DNA of 64,000 bases from Exiguobacterium sp. s48 (GCF_018617395.1 NZ_JACSKC010000003.1:144386-208385), one strand, 5' to 3'; numbered from the stretch's first letter, positions 26,049-34,685 are shown. Notes: generated by a model from the letters alone, not told the origin. Numbers and translations are program-made.

Positions 26049-26351
26049 ATGACTAGAAATCGAATCGTCCGAAACATTCTCATCTCGCGTCAACCGAAAG
26101 ATGAGTACGTGAAGTACGTGATGAAGTGCGTGAGTCAAAGTTTAAAAGAACGTCACGGTCCAGTGGCGACTCGCGCCACAAGACGGGGTGACGATATTCA
26201 GACGCGATGGCAGTTCGATGACCGTGTCGTAGAGGTGACGCTAAAATCTGATGTCCTCGCTTCACTAGACACGGAGCCATTCGCGCTAGACGAAGTGTTC
26301 ATTCAAGCTTTACAGTTAAACGACGAAGAAATGGAACGCGTTGTAGAATAA
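26049..26351 (+). CDS. Hypothetical 100-residue protein
   Basis: A small soluble protein rich in Arg and Val (TRNRIVRNILISRQPKDEYVKYVMKC, WQFDDRVVEVTLKSDVLASLD). The GAGGAGG site is well placed before ATG 26049 and a strong terminator follows, so it is a real single-gene unit. Family not recognised; no metal or membrane motif. Confidence 0.65.
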   Translation: MTRNRIVRNILISRQPKDEYVKYVMKCVSQSLKERHGPVATRATRRGDDIQTRWQFDDRVVEVTLKSDVLASLDTEPFALDEVFIQALQLNDEEMERVVE

Positions 26352-26391
26352 ACAGAGGCAGATGGTTCATGGGAACCATCTGCCTCTGTTT
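26350..26391. terminator. Bidirectional terminator
   Basis: Long perfect stem AAACAGAGGCAGATGGTTC / GAACCATCTGCCTCTGTTT with a four-base loop, between a hypothetical gene and a convergent MFS transporter. Confidence 0.85.
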
Positions 26392-27532
26392 ATATGTCGA
26401 TCGGCTTGGTGGTCGACGTGAAAAGTCGAAGCGCCAGAATACCGAGAATGACGGCGTACATAAAGAAATAGACTTCTTTCGGTAAAGACAACCAAAAGGC
26501 GCCAATCATCGGACCTGAGATTGAGCCGATGCTAAACGAGATGCTGTACAGCATGTTTCCCGTTGGCAGTAACGAACGGGGGAGCACTTCTGTCATGTGG
26601 GCCAACCCAAGTGAATAGGTCGATCCTAGTCCGGCGCCGGCAAGCGCAAATAGAATGAGTAGGCCGACATAGTGGTCGACTACGAGATTGGCTAAGGCAA
26701 ACACAAGTGTCCCGAACGTCAGCACGATTTGTAAGATCCGTTTCTTACCATACAAGTCTGCGAGACGACCAAGCGGAAGCTGAACGACAATCGACATGAC
26801 GATGAACGTCGTGATGAGTGTACTCGTTTCTGTCAAACTCATCCCATTCCGAGACGTGAAAATAGGGAAATTGGCATTTAAACTCGCTTCAAGAAAACCG
26901 TATGTAAAGGCGGGGAGAAGCGTGTATCCAGCACCGATAAGAATCAGTCGAATTCGTCCCTTCGAGTCAGTCCTCACTTTTTCGACCTCCGGAAACTCAT
27001 TCTCAACTTTAAAGACGAGCATCAACGAAGCGAGACAGAAGAAGACGATGACTAAGAAGGGTAGCCAAAACCATAGGTCGACGAGTGGGGCAATCAATGG
27101 ACCGATGGCGAAACCGAGACTGAACGACATGCCATAATACGCCATCGCTCGACCGAGGCTGCGCTTATCGCTAGCGGACGTGACCCATACTTGCGAGCCG
27201 TAATGTAAGGCAGAATCGCCAAACCCGATGAAGAACCGCATCATCGCCCAAACGAGTAAGGACGGCCAAATTGGTAAGGCGAAGGTAGCAATACCCGTCA
27301 AGACGATACCAAGGACGATGGTCGGACGGAATCCGTATTTTCGGACGAAGCGCTCCAAGAGAGGCGCGGATACGATCACGCCGACGTAGAGCATCGTCGC
27401 GTTCAATCCGTTCACCCAGGCCGGAGCACCGTCCCGTTCAATCAGCGTGGAAAGGAGCGGAATCAGGGCACCTTGAATCAAACCGGAAATAAAGACGATC
27501 AATAATAAGATCATAAAACGAAAGCGGAGCAT
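26390..27532 (-). CDS. MFS transporter
   Basis: A 380-residue major facilitator with about 12 helices. The loop 2-3 motif appears as LLERFVRKYGFRPTIVLG and the loop 8-9 counterpart as LGRLADLYGKKRIL. DSALHYGSQVWVTS near helix 5 and the general shape resemble drug or sugar exporters of Bacillus. Substrate unknown. GAGGTGA precedes the ATG. Confidence 0.85.
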   Translation of the reverse strand: MLRFRFMILLLIVFISGLIQGALIPLLSTLIERDGAPAWVNGLNATMLYVGVIVSAPLLERFVRKYGFRPTIVLGIVLTGIATFALPIWPSLLVWAMMRFFIGFGDSALHYGSQVWVTSASDKRSLGRAMAYYGMSFSLGFAIGPLIAPLVDLWFWLPFLVIVFFCLASLMLVFKVENEFPEVEKVRTDSKGRIRLILIGAGYTLLPAFTYGFLEASLNANFPIFTSRNGMSLTETSTLITTFIVMSIVVQLPLGRLADLYGKKRILQIVLTFGTLVFALANLVVDHYVGLLILFALAGAGLGSTYSLGLAHMTEVLPRSLLPTGNMLYSISFSIGSISGPMIGAFWLSLPKEVYFFMYAVILGILALRLFTSTTKPIDI

Positions 27533-27555
27533 ACATTCACCTCATGAAGTCAAAG

Positions 27556-27584
27556 TAAAAAGCCGAGAAGGTTCTCAGCTTTTC
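27556..27584 (-). terminator. Terminator of the small membrane-protein gene
   Basis: Stem AAAAGC-GAGAA / TTCTC-GCTTTT with one mismatch and TTTTTAC on the minus strand. It overlaps the last codons of the gene. Confidence 0.6.
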
Positions 27585-27769
27585 GTGTCGTCAATCGGTT
27601 GTGGAGAGTGGTTCAAATGTAGCAACTCATCATCCCAACTGCCTTGACTGAACATTTCATCATGCTCTACTTTGTCTGAAACGAATGCGGCTGTCAATAA
27701 GATGCTAAGCACACCACCAAAAATAATAATGGCCATGATTGTAATCATGAATACATAAATCGCTGTCAT
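27575..27769 (-). CDS. Small single-helix membrane protein, unknown
   Basis: A 64-residue protein with one N-terminal helix (YVFMITIMAIIIFGGVLSILLTAAFV) and an acidic cytoplasmic-type tail (DKVEHDEMFSQGSWDDELLHL). GAGGTG precedes the ATG. It lies between a transporter and yfkAB on the same strand, 53 bases after yfkAB, so it may be the last gene of the yfkAB transcript. Family not recognised. Confidence 0.55.
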   Translation of the reverse strand: MTAIYVFMITIMAIIIFGGVLSILLTAAFVSDKVEHDEMFSQGSWDDELLHLNHSPQPIDDTKS

Positions 27770-27822
27770 CTATACACACCTCGATTCAGTTAATATATAG
27801 AACATTTCCCGAAACGAAATAA

Positions 27823-28929
27823 TTAAAACGAGGTAGCCTTACGAGATTGGAAATCCACTGTCGGATAATAGGCTTGCTTGACGAGCGCGTTCGGACCAAG
27901 ACATTTCACGGCGGGACAGTGGCATGAAAGCGTGGCATTCAATTGACTGTTCGTCCACGTATCATATGCCTCCTGGAATGACGTGTCATAGACGGTCCCG
28001 AGTGTGCCGAGTTCATCACCAAAATCGGTCACGATGATTTGTCCGTCAAAGATATTCGTGTTGAGACGGGAGCGGCCATCCGGGTCGTTTCGAACGGTCA
28101 CGTTTTTTGTTTCATGAAGTCGTTTCAACAGGGCACGATCTTCAGGTAGGTCAGAACATGCATAGAATGGTAACGTACCAAAGAGCATCCAAACATTCTC
28201 GTCACGGACGTCGAGCAAGTCATGGATGGCCTGTCGCGTATCAGCAAGGGAAGCTGATTCGAGGGCGCTAGCAAAGTCTGCGGGGTACATTGGGTGCACC
28301 TCATGTCTTTGGCAACCGAGTGAGACAATTTCTTCATGGATTTCTTTCAAATGCGGAATCGTCCGCTTGTTAATCATCGTCTCTGCTGACACGATGATCC
28401 CTTCAGCTGTAAGGGCGCGGGCGTTGTCTTTCATCGTCTGGAGCATTTTCAACCGAGCCTCTTCACTCGGTTTCCGGTCCATCATCGCGAATCCGCCTTC
28501 AAGGAAATCGGCATCGGTGCCCCAGTTATGCGAAATGTGCAAAACGTCCAAGTAAGGGGTAATAAGATGATAGCGGGATAACGGTAACGTCAAATTCGAG
28601 TTGATTTGCGTACGGGCCCCACGTTCTTTCGCATAGCGTAACAGTGGGACGACATAATTGCGAACAGATTTCATCGATAACATCGGTTCACCGCCTGTAA
28701 TCGAGAAGGCACGCAAATGTTCGATCTCATCCAGTCGTTGAATCAACAGATCGAGCGGCACTTCTGGTTCTTCTGTTTGGTCGAGCATATACCCGACCGC
28801 ACAATGTTCGCAGCGCATGTTACACAACTTTGTTGTGGTGACTTCGACATTGGATAAGACGAGTCGACCGTGTTCGACTTGGTCGAGATAGGCTTCCCAA
28901 GGGTCGAAAGTTGGGGAGATGTTTTGCAT
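27823..28929 (-). CDS. yfkAB: Radical SAM protein YfkAB
   Basis: A 368-residue radical SAM protein. The Fe-S binding motif CNMRCEHC (CX3CX2C) near residue 36 is followed by the SAM-binding GGEP (SITGGEPML). The C-terminus carries CHCPAVKC, the CXCX4C motif that defines the YfkAB family. In B. subtilis the gene was first annotated as two, yfkA and yfkB. The reaction is unknown. AAAAGGTGG precedes the ATG. The promoter overlaps that of the divergent small gene leading to rlmCD. Confidence 0.9.
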   Translation of the reverse strand: MQNISPTFDPWEAYLDQVEHGRLVLSNVEVTTTKLCNMRCEHCAVGYMLDQTEEPEVPLDLLIQRLDEIEHLRAFSITGGEPMLSMKSVRNYVVPLLRYAKERGARTQINSNLTLPLSRYHLITPYLDVLHISHNWGTDADFLEGGFAMMDRKPSEEARLKMLQTMKDNARALTAEGIIVSAETMINKRTIPHLKEIHEEIVSLGCQRHEVHPMYPADFASALESASLADTRQAIHDLLDVRDENVWMLFGTLPFYACSDLPEDRALLKRLHETKNVTVRNDPDGRSRLNTNIFDGQIIVTDFGDELGTLGTVYDTSFQEAYDTWTNSQLNATLSCHCPAVKCLGPNALVKQAYYPTVDFQSRKATSF

Positions 28930-28963
28930 GTGGATTCCACCTTTTCATCAAGTTACACGAAAT

Positions 28964-28992
28964 AGTATGCTATAATAGCAACTCTTTGTCAC
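28964..28992 (-). promoter_or_regulatory. yfkAB promoter candidate
   Basis: GTGACA, 17-base spacer, CATACT on the minus strand. It overlaps the divergent promoter at 28968-28976. Confidence 0.45.
28968..28976 (+). promoter_or_regulatory. Extended -10 promoter for the SE1561-like gene and rlmCD
   Basis: Perfect extended -10 TG-C-TATAAT, 39 bases before the ATG at 29015, within a palindrome TGCTAT-A-ATAGCA-like core. Confidence 0.6.
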
Positions 28993-29014
28993 GAACCAAA
29001 GGAGCGATTACAAG

Positions 29015-29224
29015 ATGGGTAAATCACGTACAGATACCGCCGGAAAGATGAACGTCCTAAAATCGAGAACGGAATTGCTCTGTCTATCGGTCAATACGCT
29101 AGATGAGCATACGACACCTGAAGATTTACATCGCCTGTTAGCCGACATTGATTCGTTGCGCGCCAAAGTTGTGCGTTACGCCAAAGACCTAGAACAATCG
29201 TCTCGAAAGGATGAATCAGATTGA
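29015..29224 (+). CDS. Small SE1561-family-like protein
   Basis: A 69-residue helical protein. Its start (MGKSRTD), the LKSR motif and the PEDLHRLLADIDSLRAKVVRYAKDLE segment resemble the SE1561 family of short Bacilli proteins of unknown role. AAAGGAG precedes the ATG by 10 bases. Its stop TGA overlaps the TTG start of rlmCD, so the two are translationally coupled. Confidence 0.6.
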   Translation: MGKSRTDTAGKMNVLKSRTELLCLSVNTLDEHTTPEDLHRLLADIDSLRAKVVRYAKDLEQSSRKDESD

Positions 29225-30597
29225 AATTAATCACAGGAGATTTTAAAGATGTCACGGTCGAACGACTTGGCATTAATGGAGAAGGCATCGCGACAATTAA
29301 TCGCATGGTCATCTTCATTCCAAATTTATTGCCGGGAGAACGAGCAAAAGTCGAAATCACGAGGGTAGAAAAAAATTACGCGGAAGCACGTGTCGTCAAG
29401 CGCGATAACGATTCGAAAGACCGCGTCAAAGCACCTTGTCCGATTTACGACGAGTGTGGTGGATGTCAAATCCAACATATGAGTTCGCGTTTGCAGATGG
29501 AGTATAAGGAAGAAATCGTTCGGAACGCTTTCCGTCAAAAGACAAAACTCAACGTGGACAAATCGGATATCCGTCCGACAATCGGAATGGAAGATCCATG
29601 GTATTACCGCAATAAATCACAGTTTCCGCTCGGTACACGCCGTGGGGAAATCGTGTCTGGTCTTTACAAGCCGAATTCGAACCATCTCGTACCAATCGAG
29701 CACTGTATGGTTCAACAACGTGACACGACGAATATCAACAATGCGATTGTCCGTATTTTAAACGAACTCGATATTCCCGTCTACGACGCACGCCGTGATA
29801 CCGGGTATGCGCGTACAATCGTTGTCCGTTCAGGTTATAACACGAATGATGTTCAAGTTGTTCTGGTCGTCGGACACGAAGATGTTCCGGACTTGGATGA
29901 GTTGAGTGACCGAATCATGGAATTGCCGAACGTCGTGTCGTTCCATATCAACATCAACGCGAATCGTTCAGGTGTGATCTTTGGTTATCGGACGGTCCAT
30001 ATCGCAGGTCAAGAGAAGATGGATGAACAGCTAGATGATGTCCATTATCATCTGTCACCACGTGCATTCTTCCAGTTGAATCCGGCCCAAACGGAGAAGA
30101 TGTACCGTGAAGTGGTCGAGGCAGCAGGATTGACGGGTGAAGAACGAGTCATCGATGCGTATGCGGGAGTAGGATCGATTGGTCTTTGGTTAGCTCCATA
30201 CGCGAAAGAGATTCGCGGGATGGAAGTCGTGCCGGAAGCGGTCGAAGATGCGAATGACCATATGCGTGAAAATGGCTACAATCATGTCATGTATGTAGAA
30301 GGACGTGCCGAGCACTGGATTCCACGTTGGGTGAAAGATGGATGGATTCCAGACGTCGTCGTCGTCGACCCGCCACGAACAGGGATGGACCATCAATTGA
30401 TCAATTCCATCATCTCTTCTAAAACGAAGCGAATCGTTTACGTGTCATGTAACCCACAGACACTCGCGCGTGACGCTGACCAGTTGATGAAGGCGGGATA
30501 CAAGGTGAATTACGTTCAACCGTATGACATGTTTCCACAAACTTCACACGTCGAATCCGTTGTTGTATTCGAGAAAAAGAAAAAGAAAAAATATTGA
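29221..30597 (+). CDS. rlmCD: 23S rRNA (uracil-5-)-methyltransferase RlmCD (RumA type)
   Basis: A 458-residue SAM-dependent enzyme making 5-methyluridine in 23S rRNA. Residues 1-60 are a TRAM RNA-binding domain. An Fe-S cluster Cys set follows (CPIYDECGGCQIQ and a fourth Cys in IEHCMVQ). The SAM site is DAYAGVGSIGLWLA and the catalytic region is DPPRTG with nucleophile Cys in VSCNPQTLARD. The C-terminus ends in a Lys run (EKKKKKKY). The start is TTG with AAAGGA 9 bases upstream. Confidence 0.92.
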   Translation: MKLITGDFKDVTVERLGINGEGIATINRMVIFIPNLLPGERAKVEITRVEKNYAEARVVKRDNDSKDRVKAPCPIYDECGGCQIQHMSSRLQMEYKEEIVRNAFRQKTKLNVDKSDIRPTIGMEDPWYYRNKSQFPLGTRRGEIVSGLYKPNSNHLVPIEHCMVQQRDTTNINNAIVRILNELDIPVYDARRDTGYARTIVVRSGYNTNDVQVVLVVGHEDVPDLDELSDRIMELPNVVSFHININANRSGVIFGYRTVHIAGQEKMDEQLDDVHYHLSPRAFFQLNPAQTEKMYREVVEAAGLTGEERVIDAYAGVGSIGLWLAPYAKEIRGMEVVPEAVEDANDHMRENGYNHVMYVEGRAEHWIPRWVKDGWIPDVVVVDPPRTGMDHQLINSIISSKTKRIVYVSCNPQTLARDADQLMKAGYKVNYVQPYDMFPQTSHVESVVVFEKKKKKKY

Positions 30598-30603
30598 CGA
30601 GTC

Positions 30604-30636
30604 CGTGAAAAGACTTGCCACGTAAGCGTTTTCACG
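30604..30636. repeat. Inverted repeat around the cdd -35 element
   Basis: Perfect 8-base arms CGTGAAAA and TTTTCACG separated by 17 bases, the downstream arm lying between -35 and -10 of the cdd promoter. Confidence 0.5.
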
Positions 30637-30643
30637 ATATAGT
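30615..30643 (+). promoter_or_regulatory. cdd promoter
   Basis: TTGCCA, 17-base spacer, TATAGT; start codon 47 bases downstream. Confidence 0.65.
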
Positions 30644-30689
30644 TCAGATGTCAGACTTCTTTTCAAATATAGAAGTGGAGGAACATCCA

Positions 30690-31097
30690 ATGATTTCACA
30701 AGAACGCGTACAAGAACTCGTGCATAAAGCGATTGAAGCGAGAAAACGTGCTTATACACCATATTCAAAGTTTAAAGTGGGAGCTGTTGTCATCGATGCA
30801 GCCGGAAACGAAGTTTCGGGATGTAACGTAGAAAATGCCTCATATGGTCTATCGATGTGTGCCGAACGCACAGCCATTTTTAAAGCCGTGTCAGAAGGTA
30901 GTGACGCGATTGAAACGGTCGTCGTCGTCGGTGACACGGAAGGCCCGATTTCGCCATGTGGTGCGTGTCGCCAAGTGATCGCTGAATTCGCTGGTGAAGA
31001 CTTCACGTTGATTCTCGCGAACTTGAATGGTGATACGAAAGTGATGACGAAAGAAGAGATGTTACCTTACGGATTTTCACCGAAGGATTTAGCATAA
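30690..31097 (+). CDS. cdd: Cytidine deaminase
   Basis: A 135-residue tetrameric-type cytidine deaminase of pyrimidine salvage. The zinc ligand and catalytic Glu are in MCAERTAI and the two other Cys ligands in PCGACRQV. Substrate residues are in CNVENASYG. ATG 30690 is 8 bases after GTGGAGG; upstream in-frame starts have no site. Single-gene unit with its own promoter and terminator. Confidence 0.94.
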   Translation: MISQERVQELVHKAIEARKRAYTPYSKFKVGAVVIDAAGNEVSGCNVENASYGLSMCAERTAIFKAVSEGSDAIETVVVVGDTEGPISPCGACRQVIAEFAGEDFTLILANLNGDTKVMTKEEMLPYGFSPKDLA

Positions 31098-31128
31098 CAA
31101 GCTGCGGACGTTTGTCCGCAGCTTGTTT
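31096..31128. terminator. Bidirectional terminator after cdd
   Basis: Perfect stem AACAAGCTGCGGAC / GTCCGCAGCTTGTT with loop GTTT. Confidence 0.8.
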
Positions 31129-31333
31129 AGTTGTCTGTATATTTCTTTTCACTCGAAGATTCATTTTTTGAGTGACGTTTGTTCTTTTCATCTTTTACCC
31201 GCTCATTCAATTCCTCGACAGGAATTGGGTCGACGGTCTGCATGCCATCCTCGTCAAAAATACTTTCTTTGTCCGTGTCTACCGCGTCCGGATTATCGAA
31301 CGGACGTTTCGAGGTAGGTCGTTTCTTTTCCAT
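31127..31333 (-). CDS. Small charged protein, unknown
   Basis: A 68-residue hydrophilic, probably disordered protein rich in Lys, Asp and Glu (MEKKRPTSKRPFDNPDAVDT; DEKNKRHSKNESSSEKKY). ATG 31333 lies 7 bases after AAGGAGG; an ATG 30 bases upstream has no site. No family recognised. Confidence 0.55.
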   Translation of the reverse strand: MEKKRPTSKRPFDNPDAVDTDKESIFDEDGMQTVDPIPVEELNERVKDEKNKRHSKNESSSEKKYTDN

Positions 31334-31375
31334 CCAATCGCCTCCTTCGTCTAGAGATTCCACTACTCGATTCGT

Positions 31376-31389
31376 TGTAAACGTTTACG
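31376..31389. promoter_or_regulatory. cre-like (CcpA) site
   Basis: TGTAAACGTTTACG fits the cre consensus TGWAANCGNTNWCA except for the last base, and contains the perfect palindrome GTAAACGTTTAC. It lies between two divergent small genes. Confidence 0.4.
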
Positions 31390-31450
31390 CATTTTGTTTT
31401 GAGATGATCAATTGGTGGAATGAAGAGTGCATAGTGAAGGAGGGGTTAGG

Positions 31451-31738
31451 ATGGATCGGAAAGTATGGATGGGGATTGTAATCGGTGTCGCAGGCGCGGT
31501 GCTCGTTGCCCCAAAAGTGGCAGCACTGCTCTCGCAGCGCGAAGAGGAAGACACGTGGCAGAAGATGGACGAGCGGGAGAGCGTAGACGCGAATCAAGAT
31601 GAAGCGGAGCAGGGACTCACGCAACTCGATTCAAGTCATCGTGCCGAGTGGCAAGCGAACGGTTTTCCGCAGACGCATGCCGAACGAGAACGACTCGAAC
31701 AAGAGTCGGTCGAACAATATAAAGGGAAAGATATATAA
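31451..31738 (+). CDS. Small membrane-anchored protein, unknown
   Basis: A 95-residue protein with one N-terminal membrane helix (VWMGIVIGVAGAVLVAPKVAALL) and a long acidic, Gln-rich tail. The layout recalls short YtxH-type stress proteins but no diagnostic motif is present. GAAGGAGGGG precedes ATG 31451. It ends in a strong terminator. Confidence 0.6.
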   Translation: MDRKVWMGIVIGVAGAVLVAPKVAALLSQREEEDTWQKMDERESVDANQDEAEQGLTQLDSSHRAEWQANGFPQTHAERERLEQESVEQYKGKDI

Positions 31739-31766
31739 AATGGCAGCCTCAACGGCTGCCATTTTA
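31735..31766. terminator. Bidirectional terminator
   Basis: Stem AAAATGGCAGCC / GGCTGCCATTTT with loop TCAAC, between the small membrane protein and the convergent histidine kinase. Confidence 0.8.
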
Positions 31767-33155
31767 TATATCGAATGCGTCGTCAGGAAGAAGTGGTAAT
31801 CCAACTGTGACAGTCGTTCCTTGCCCGACCTCAGAGCTGAAATGAAGGGATCCTTCATGCCGCTCGATGATATGCTTCGCAATGGCCAAACCAAGACCGG
31901 TTCCGCCATCTTTTCGTGTCCTTGACTTGTTGACGCGGTAAAATCGTTCCGTCAGCTTCTCTAAATCTTCTTTCGGGATGCCTCGACCTTCGTCACGTAT
32001 TTCCGTGATCGCATATTCGGTTTCGGCGAACGTCTTCACGTAAATCGTTTTGCCTGCATCCGTATATCGGAGCGCGTTGTCGAGAAGATTGCCGATGACT
32101 TGTTCGAGTCGGTCATGGTCACCGAGGATAATCAAGTCGAAGTCTAAATCCGATTCGATCGTCACACCTTTTGCCCGGGCGATCGGTTCGAGCCGATAAA
32201 GGACGTCTTCTAGCACTTGGGAGTAGACGACCGGTTCTTTTGTCATCGGGTACGAATCCCGTTCTAGCTGCGCGAGATCGAGCAAGTCCGTGACGAGACG
32301 CTGAAGTCGGTTCGTCTCATTCTCAATGATGTCGTAATACTGTGCCCTCGTTTTTTCATCCAATGATTCATTTTGAAGCATTTCGGTATAACCGCGGATG
32401 TAGGAGAGTGGCGTGCGAAGTTCATGACTGACGTTAGCCAGAAACTCTTTACGCTGTTCTTCAACGAGTCCGAGCGACTCCGCCATCGAATTGAGCGTGT
32501 CCGCCAATTCGCCGATTTCGTCATCGTAGACAATCGGAATGCGGTGGGAGAAATCACCTTGCGCATAGACTTGTGAGGCGCGCTTCATCTGGATGAGTGG
32601 TTGGATGATTGTGTCGATGATCTGTTTACCGAAAATGAGCAGGTTCACAATCATGAGAACGAGTAAAAACGTGATCATGAGCCGGATCGGTTGAAACGGT
32701 TCACTAATTTTACTGAGTTCCATATAGAGGATCAGGGCATTGTCGAGCTCCCCGTCGCGTATGAGCGGGAAGGCGGTCATTAAAATGTCGACATCCTCGG
32801 TCGGGTGCTTTCGGGTCACTGAAATCGCATAACCGTCCTGTAGCCGTTCGAGGTCTTGTTGTCTTAAAAATGTTTTTCCTGACCCGAGTGAATCTTCTCG
32901 AACCGACGAAAGGAACACCTTGGTTTCCGTCAATTCGTTCGTATACGTCATACTGTCTGCAAATGCATCCGAGAATCCGTCTGCCTTATAGATGGTGACA
33001 AGTTTCTCTCCGCGATTTTTGAGCAGTTCTTCTTGCGTCTGGATATAGAATTTATCGTACAGATAAAACGTCATAATCAGAAACACGAACGCTGAGAAGA
33101 GACTGGCTGTCCAAATGGTTATCCAAATCCGCTTCCGGATCGTGTATCGTTTCAT
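31764..33155 (-). CDS. Sensor histidine kinase (HAMP-HisKA-HATPase)
   Basis: A 463-residue membrane kinase. Helix 1 (IWITIWTASLFSAFVFLIMTF) and helix 2 (LMITFLLVLMIVNLLIFG) flank an extracytoplasmic sensor of about 120 residues. Then come HAMP (PLIQMKRASQVYAQGDFSHRI), HisKA with phospho-His in VSHELRTPLSYIRGY, and HATPase with N box (LLDNALRYTD), DEGRGI and GGTGLGLAIAKHI. It overlaps its regulator by 4 bases. Signal unknown; the architecture is that of envelope or phosphate-type sensors of Bacilli. Confidence 0.88.
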   Translation of the reverse strand: MKRYTIRKRIWITIWTASLFSAFVFLIMTFYLYDKFYIQTQEELLKNRGEKLVTIYKADGFSDAFADSMTYTNELTETKVFLSSVREDSLGSGKTFLRQQDLERLQDGYAISVTRKHPTEDVDILMTAFPLIRDGELDNALILYMELSKISEPFQPIRLMITFLLVLMIVNLLIFGKQIIDTIIQPLIQMKRASQVYAQGDFSHRIPIVYDDEIGELADTLNSMAESLGLVEEQRKEFLANVSHELRTPLSYIRGYTEMLQNESLDEKTRAQYYDIIENETNRLQRLVTDLLDLAQLERDSYPMTKEPVVYSQVLEDVLYRLEPIARAKGVTIESDLDFDLIILGDHDRLEQVIGNLLDNALRYTDAGKTIYVKTFAETEYAITEIRDEGRGIPKEDLEKLTERFYRVNKSRTRKDGGTGLGLAIAKHIIERHEGSLHFSSEVGQGTTVTVGLPLLPDDAFDI

Positions 33156-33841
33156 CCGTTCGCCTCGAATTTATAGCCAATCCCCCATACCGTTTGAATA
33201 TAACCACCTGCTTCGCCAAGTTTCAGGCGTAACGTCTTAATATGCGTGTCGACCGTTCGGAGATTCCCGTGGTACTCCGTTCCCCAAATTTGATCGAGTA
33301 ACTGCTCACGAGAAAATACCTTTTCATCATTTGTGATGAACAAGTAGAGCAAGTCAAACTCTTTACGAGTCAAGTTCACCGTTTTTCCTTTCACGCTGAC
33401 GGAGCGCCCCTGGATATCAATCGAAAGAACGCCAACGTCAAATGTCGCTTCTTGTTCTTTTGAGAAGCTGTGTGTACGTCGCAATGTCGCTTCGATTCGA
33501 GCGAGTAATTCGCGTGGACTAAACGGCTTTGTAATATAGTCATCTGCCCCGATTTTTAGACCGTGGATTCGATCGAGCTCTTCTGAACGTGCCGTCAACA
33601 AAATAATCGGTACATTTGAAAACTCGCGAATTCGCATGCAGGCCGTCAATCCATCAAGTTCGGGCATCATGACATCGAGCAAGACGAGGTGGAATGTTTC
33701 CTCCTTTAGCCGGGCGATCGCTTCAAGACCGTTTGAGGCGGTGACCGTCTCATACCCTTCTTTTTCTAAATTTGATACAAGTAAATCTCGCATTTGTTCT
33801 TCGTCATCAGTTACGAGGATACGGAACATTGATTCTGACAT
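33152..33841 (-). CDS. OmpR-family response regulator
   Basis: A 229-residue regulator. Receiver domain with acidic pair (VTDDEEQ), phospho-Asp in LVLLDVMMPELDG, and Lys in YITKPFSPREL, then a winged-helix DNA-binding domain (LTRKEFDLLYLF, VDTHIKTLRLKLGEAGGYIQTVWGIGYKFE). AAAGGAG lies 8 bases before the ATG. Partner of the following kinase gene. Target genes are not evident. Confidence 0.9.
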   Translation of the reverse strand: MSESMFRILVTDDEEQMRDLLVSNLEKEGYETVTASNGLEAIARLKEETFHLVLLDVMMPELDGLTACMRIREFSNVPIILLTARSEELDRIHGLKIGADDYITKPFSPRELLARIEATLRRTHSFSKEQEATFDVGVLSIDIQGRSVSVKGKTVNLTRKEFDLLYLFITNDEKVFSREQLLDQIWGTEYHGNLRTVDTHIKTLRLKLGEAGGYIQTVWGIGYKFEANG

Positions 33842-33979
33842 ATGCCATTCTCCTTTACAAAACAGTTAACGGGAGTTGTGATGAATCCCTCATACCTTTA
33901 TCATACCTAACTCTTCGAATTAGAACAGATTTATTCGACTCCGACAAGTTACCTCCATCAAATCCACACAAAAAAGCCA

Positions 33980-34010
33980 CAAAAAAGCCAATTCTTTGAC
34001 AGAATTGGCT
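33980..34010 (-). terminator. Terminator of the acetyltransferase gene
   Basis: On the minus strand AGCCAATTCT-GTCAA-AGAATTGGCT followed by TTTTTTG. It begins at the stop codon. Confidence 0.8.
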
Positions 34011-34576
34011 CATGCTTCGAGTTGTGCCTCGAAAGGTACTTCGTATTCCGGGACGTGGAGGGCATGCAAATACAGTTGGAAACTCGATTTGGATACCTCA
34101 TATAGTACGTATTCAACGTCACCTTGGTTGATCTCTGCAAGTAATTCGGAACGAATCTCGTTTGCGCAAAATGCATAAGGTAACTTTTCTGCGGCAGCAA
34201 TCGACCGTTCATTCGATTTACGGATCTTTAAAAATACACTTTCAATATCAAGTTCAAAGAAAAGTTCTGAGAAGAATGATTCCTTTGCCACTTGATTATA
34301 ACCTTTGCCGTGATATGGCTTGCCAAGCCACGTACCAAGGAATCCATAGCCAGATTCGACATCAAACAAGCTGATTGTCCCGATTGGGGTGCCATACTCG
34401 TTCGTGATGGTACGTGAGATGATTTTTCCTTGCTCCTCTAGCTCGATGATTTGCTTCGTGCTAAATAAAAACTCGTCAAAGTGGACCGTATTTTGACGGA
34501 CATACGGAAAGACATCTGGGTGTTGCATCAGTTCGAACAACTCCGCGCAGTCGGTGAGCTCACGAAATTTGAGCAC
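34010..34576 (-). CDS. GNAT family N-acetyltransferase
   Basis: A 188-residue GNAT-like protein. The core GTPIGTISLFDVESGYGFLGTWLGKPYHGKGYNQVAKE contains the acetyl-CoA loop (GKPYHGKGYN, a variant of Q/RxxGxG/A), followed by RKSNERSIAAAEKLPY. The C-terminal 50 residues are unusual. GTG start 9 bases after GGAGG. Own promoter, a structured leader of about 100 bases, and a terminator. Substrate unknown. Confidence 0.72.
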   Translation of the reverse strand: MLKFRELTDCAELFELMQHPDVFPYVRQNTVHFDEFLFSTKQIIELEEQGKIISRTITNEYGTPIGTISLFDVESGYGFLGTWLGKPYHGKGYNQVAKESFFSELFFELDIESVFLKIRKSNERSIAAAEKLPYAFCANEIRSELLAEINQGDVEYVLYEVSKSSFQLYLHALHVPEYEVPFEAQLEA

Positions 34577-34592
34577 CTTTACATTCCTCCTC

Positions 34593-34616
34593 CTATTTCA
34601 GACCGCTGAAGAATAG
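34593..34616 (-). repeat. Hairpin in the acetyltransferase leader, next to its ribosome site
   Basis: On the minus strand CTAT-TC-TTCAG / CTGAA-ATAG with loop CGGT, followed within 1 base by the GGAGGAGG ribosome site. Confidence 0.45.
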
Positions 34617-34685
34617 TCGTAACGAAAGCATACTTCTGGCTTCGCTGTTCGAACCGCCTTGGCTGCTTTATGAAGTTACAAGATA

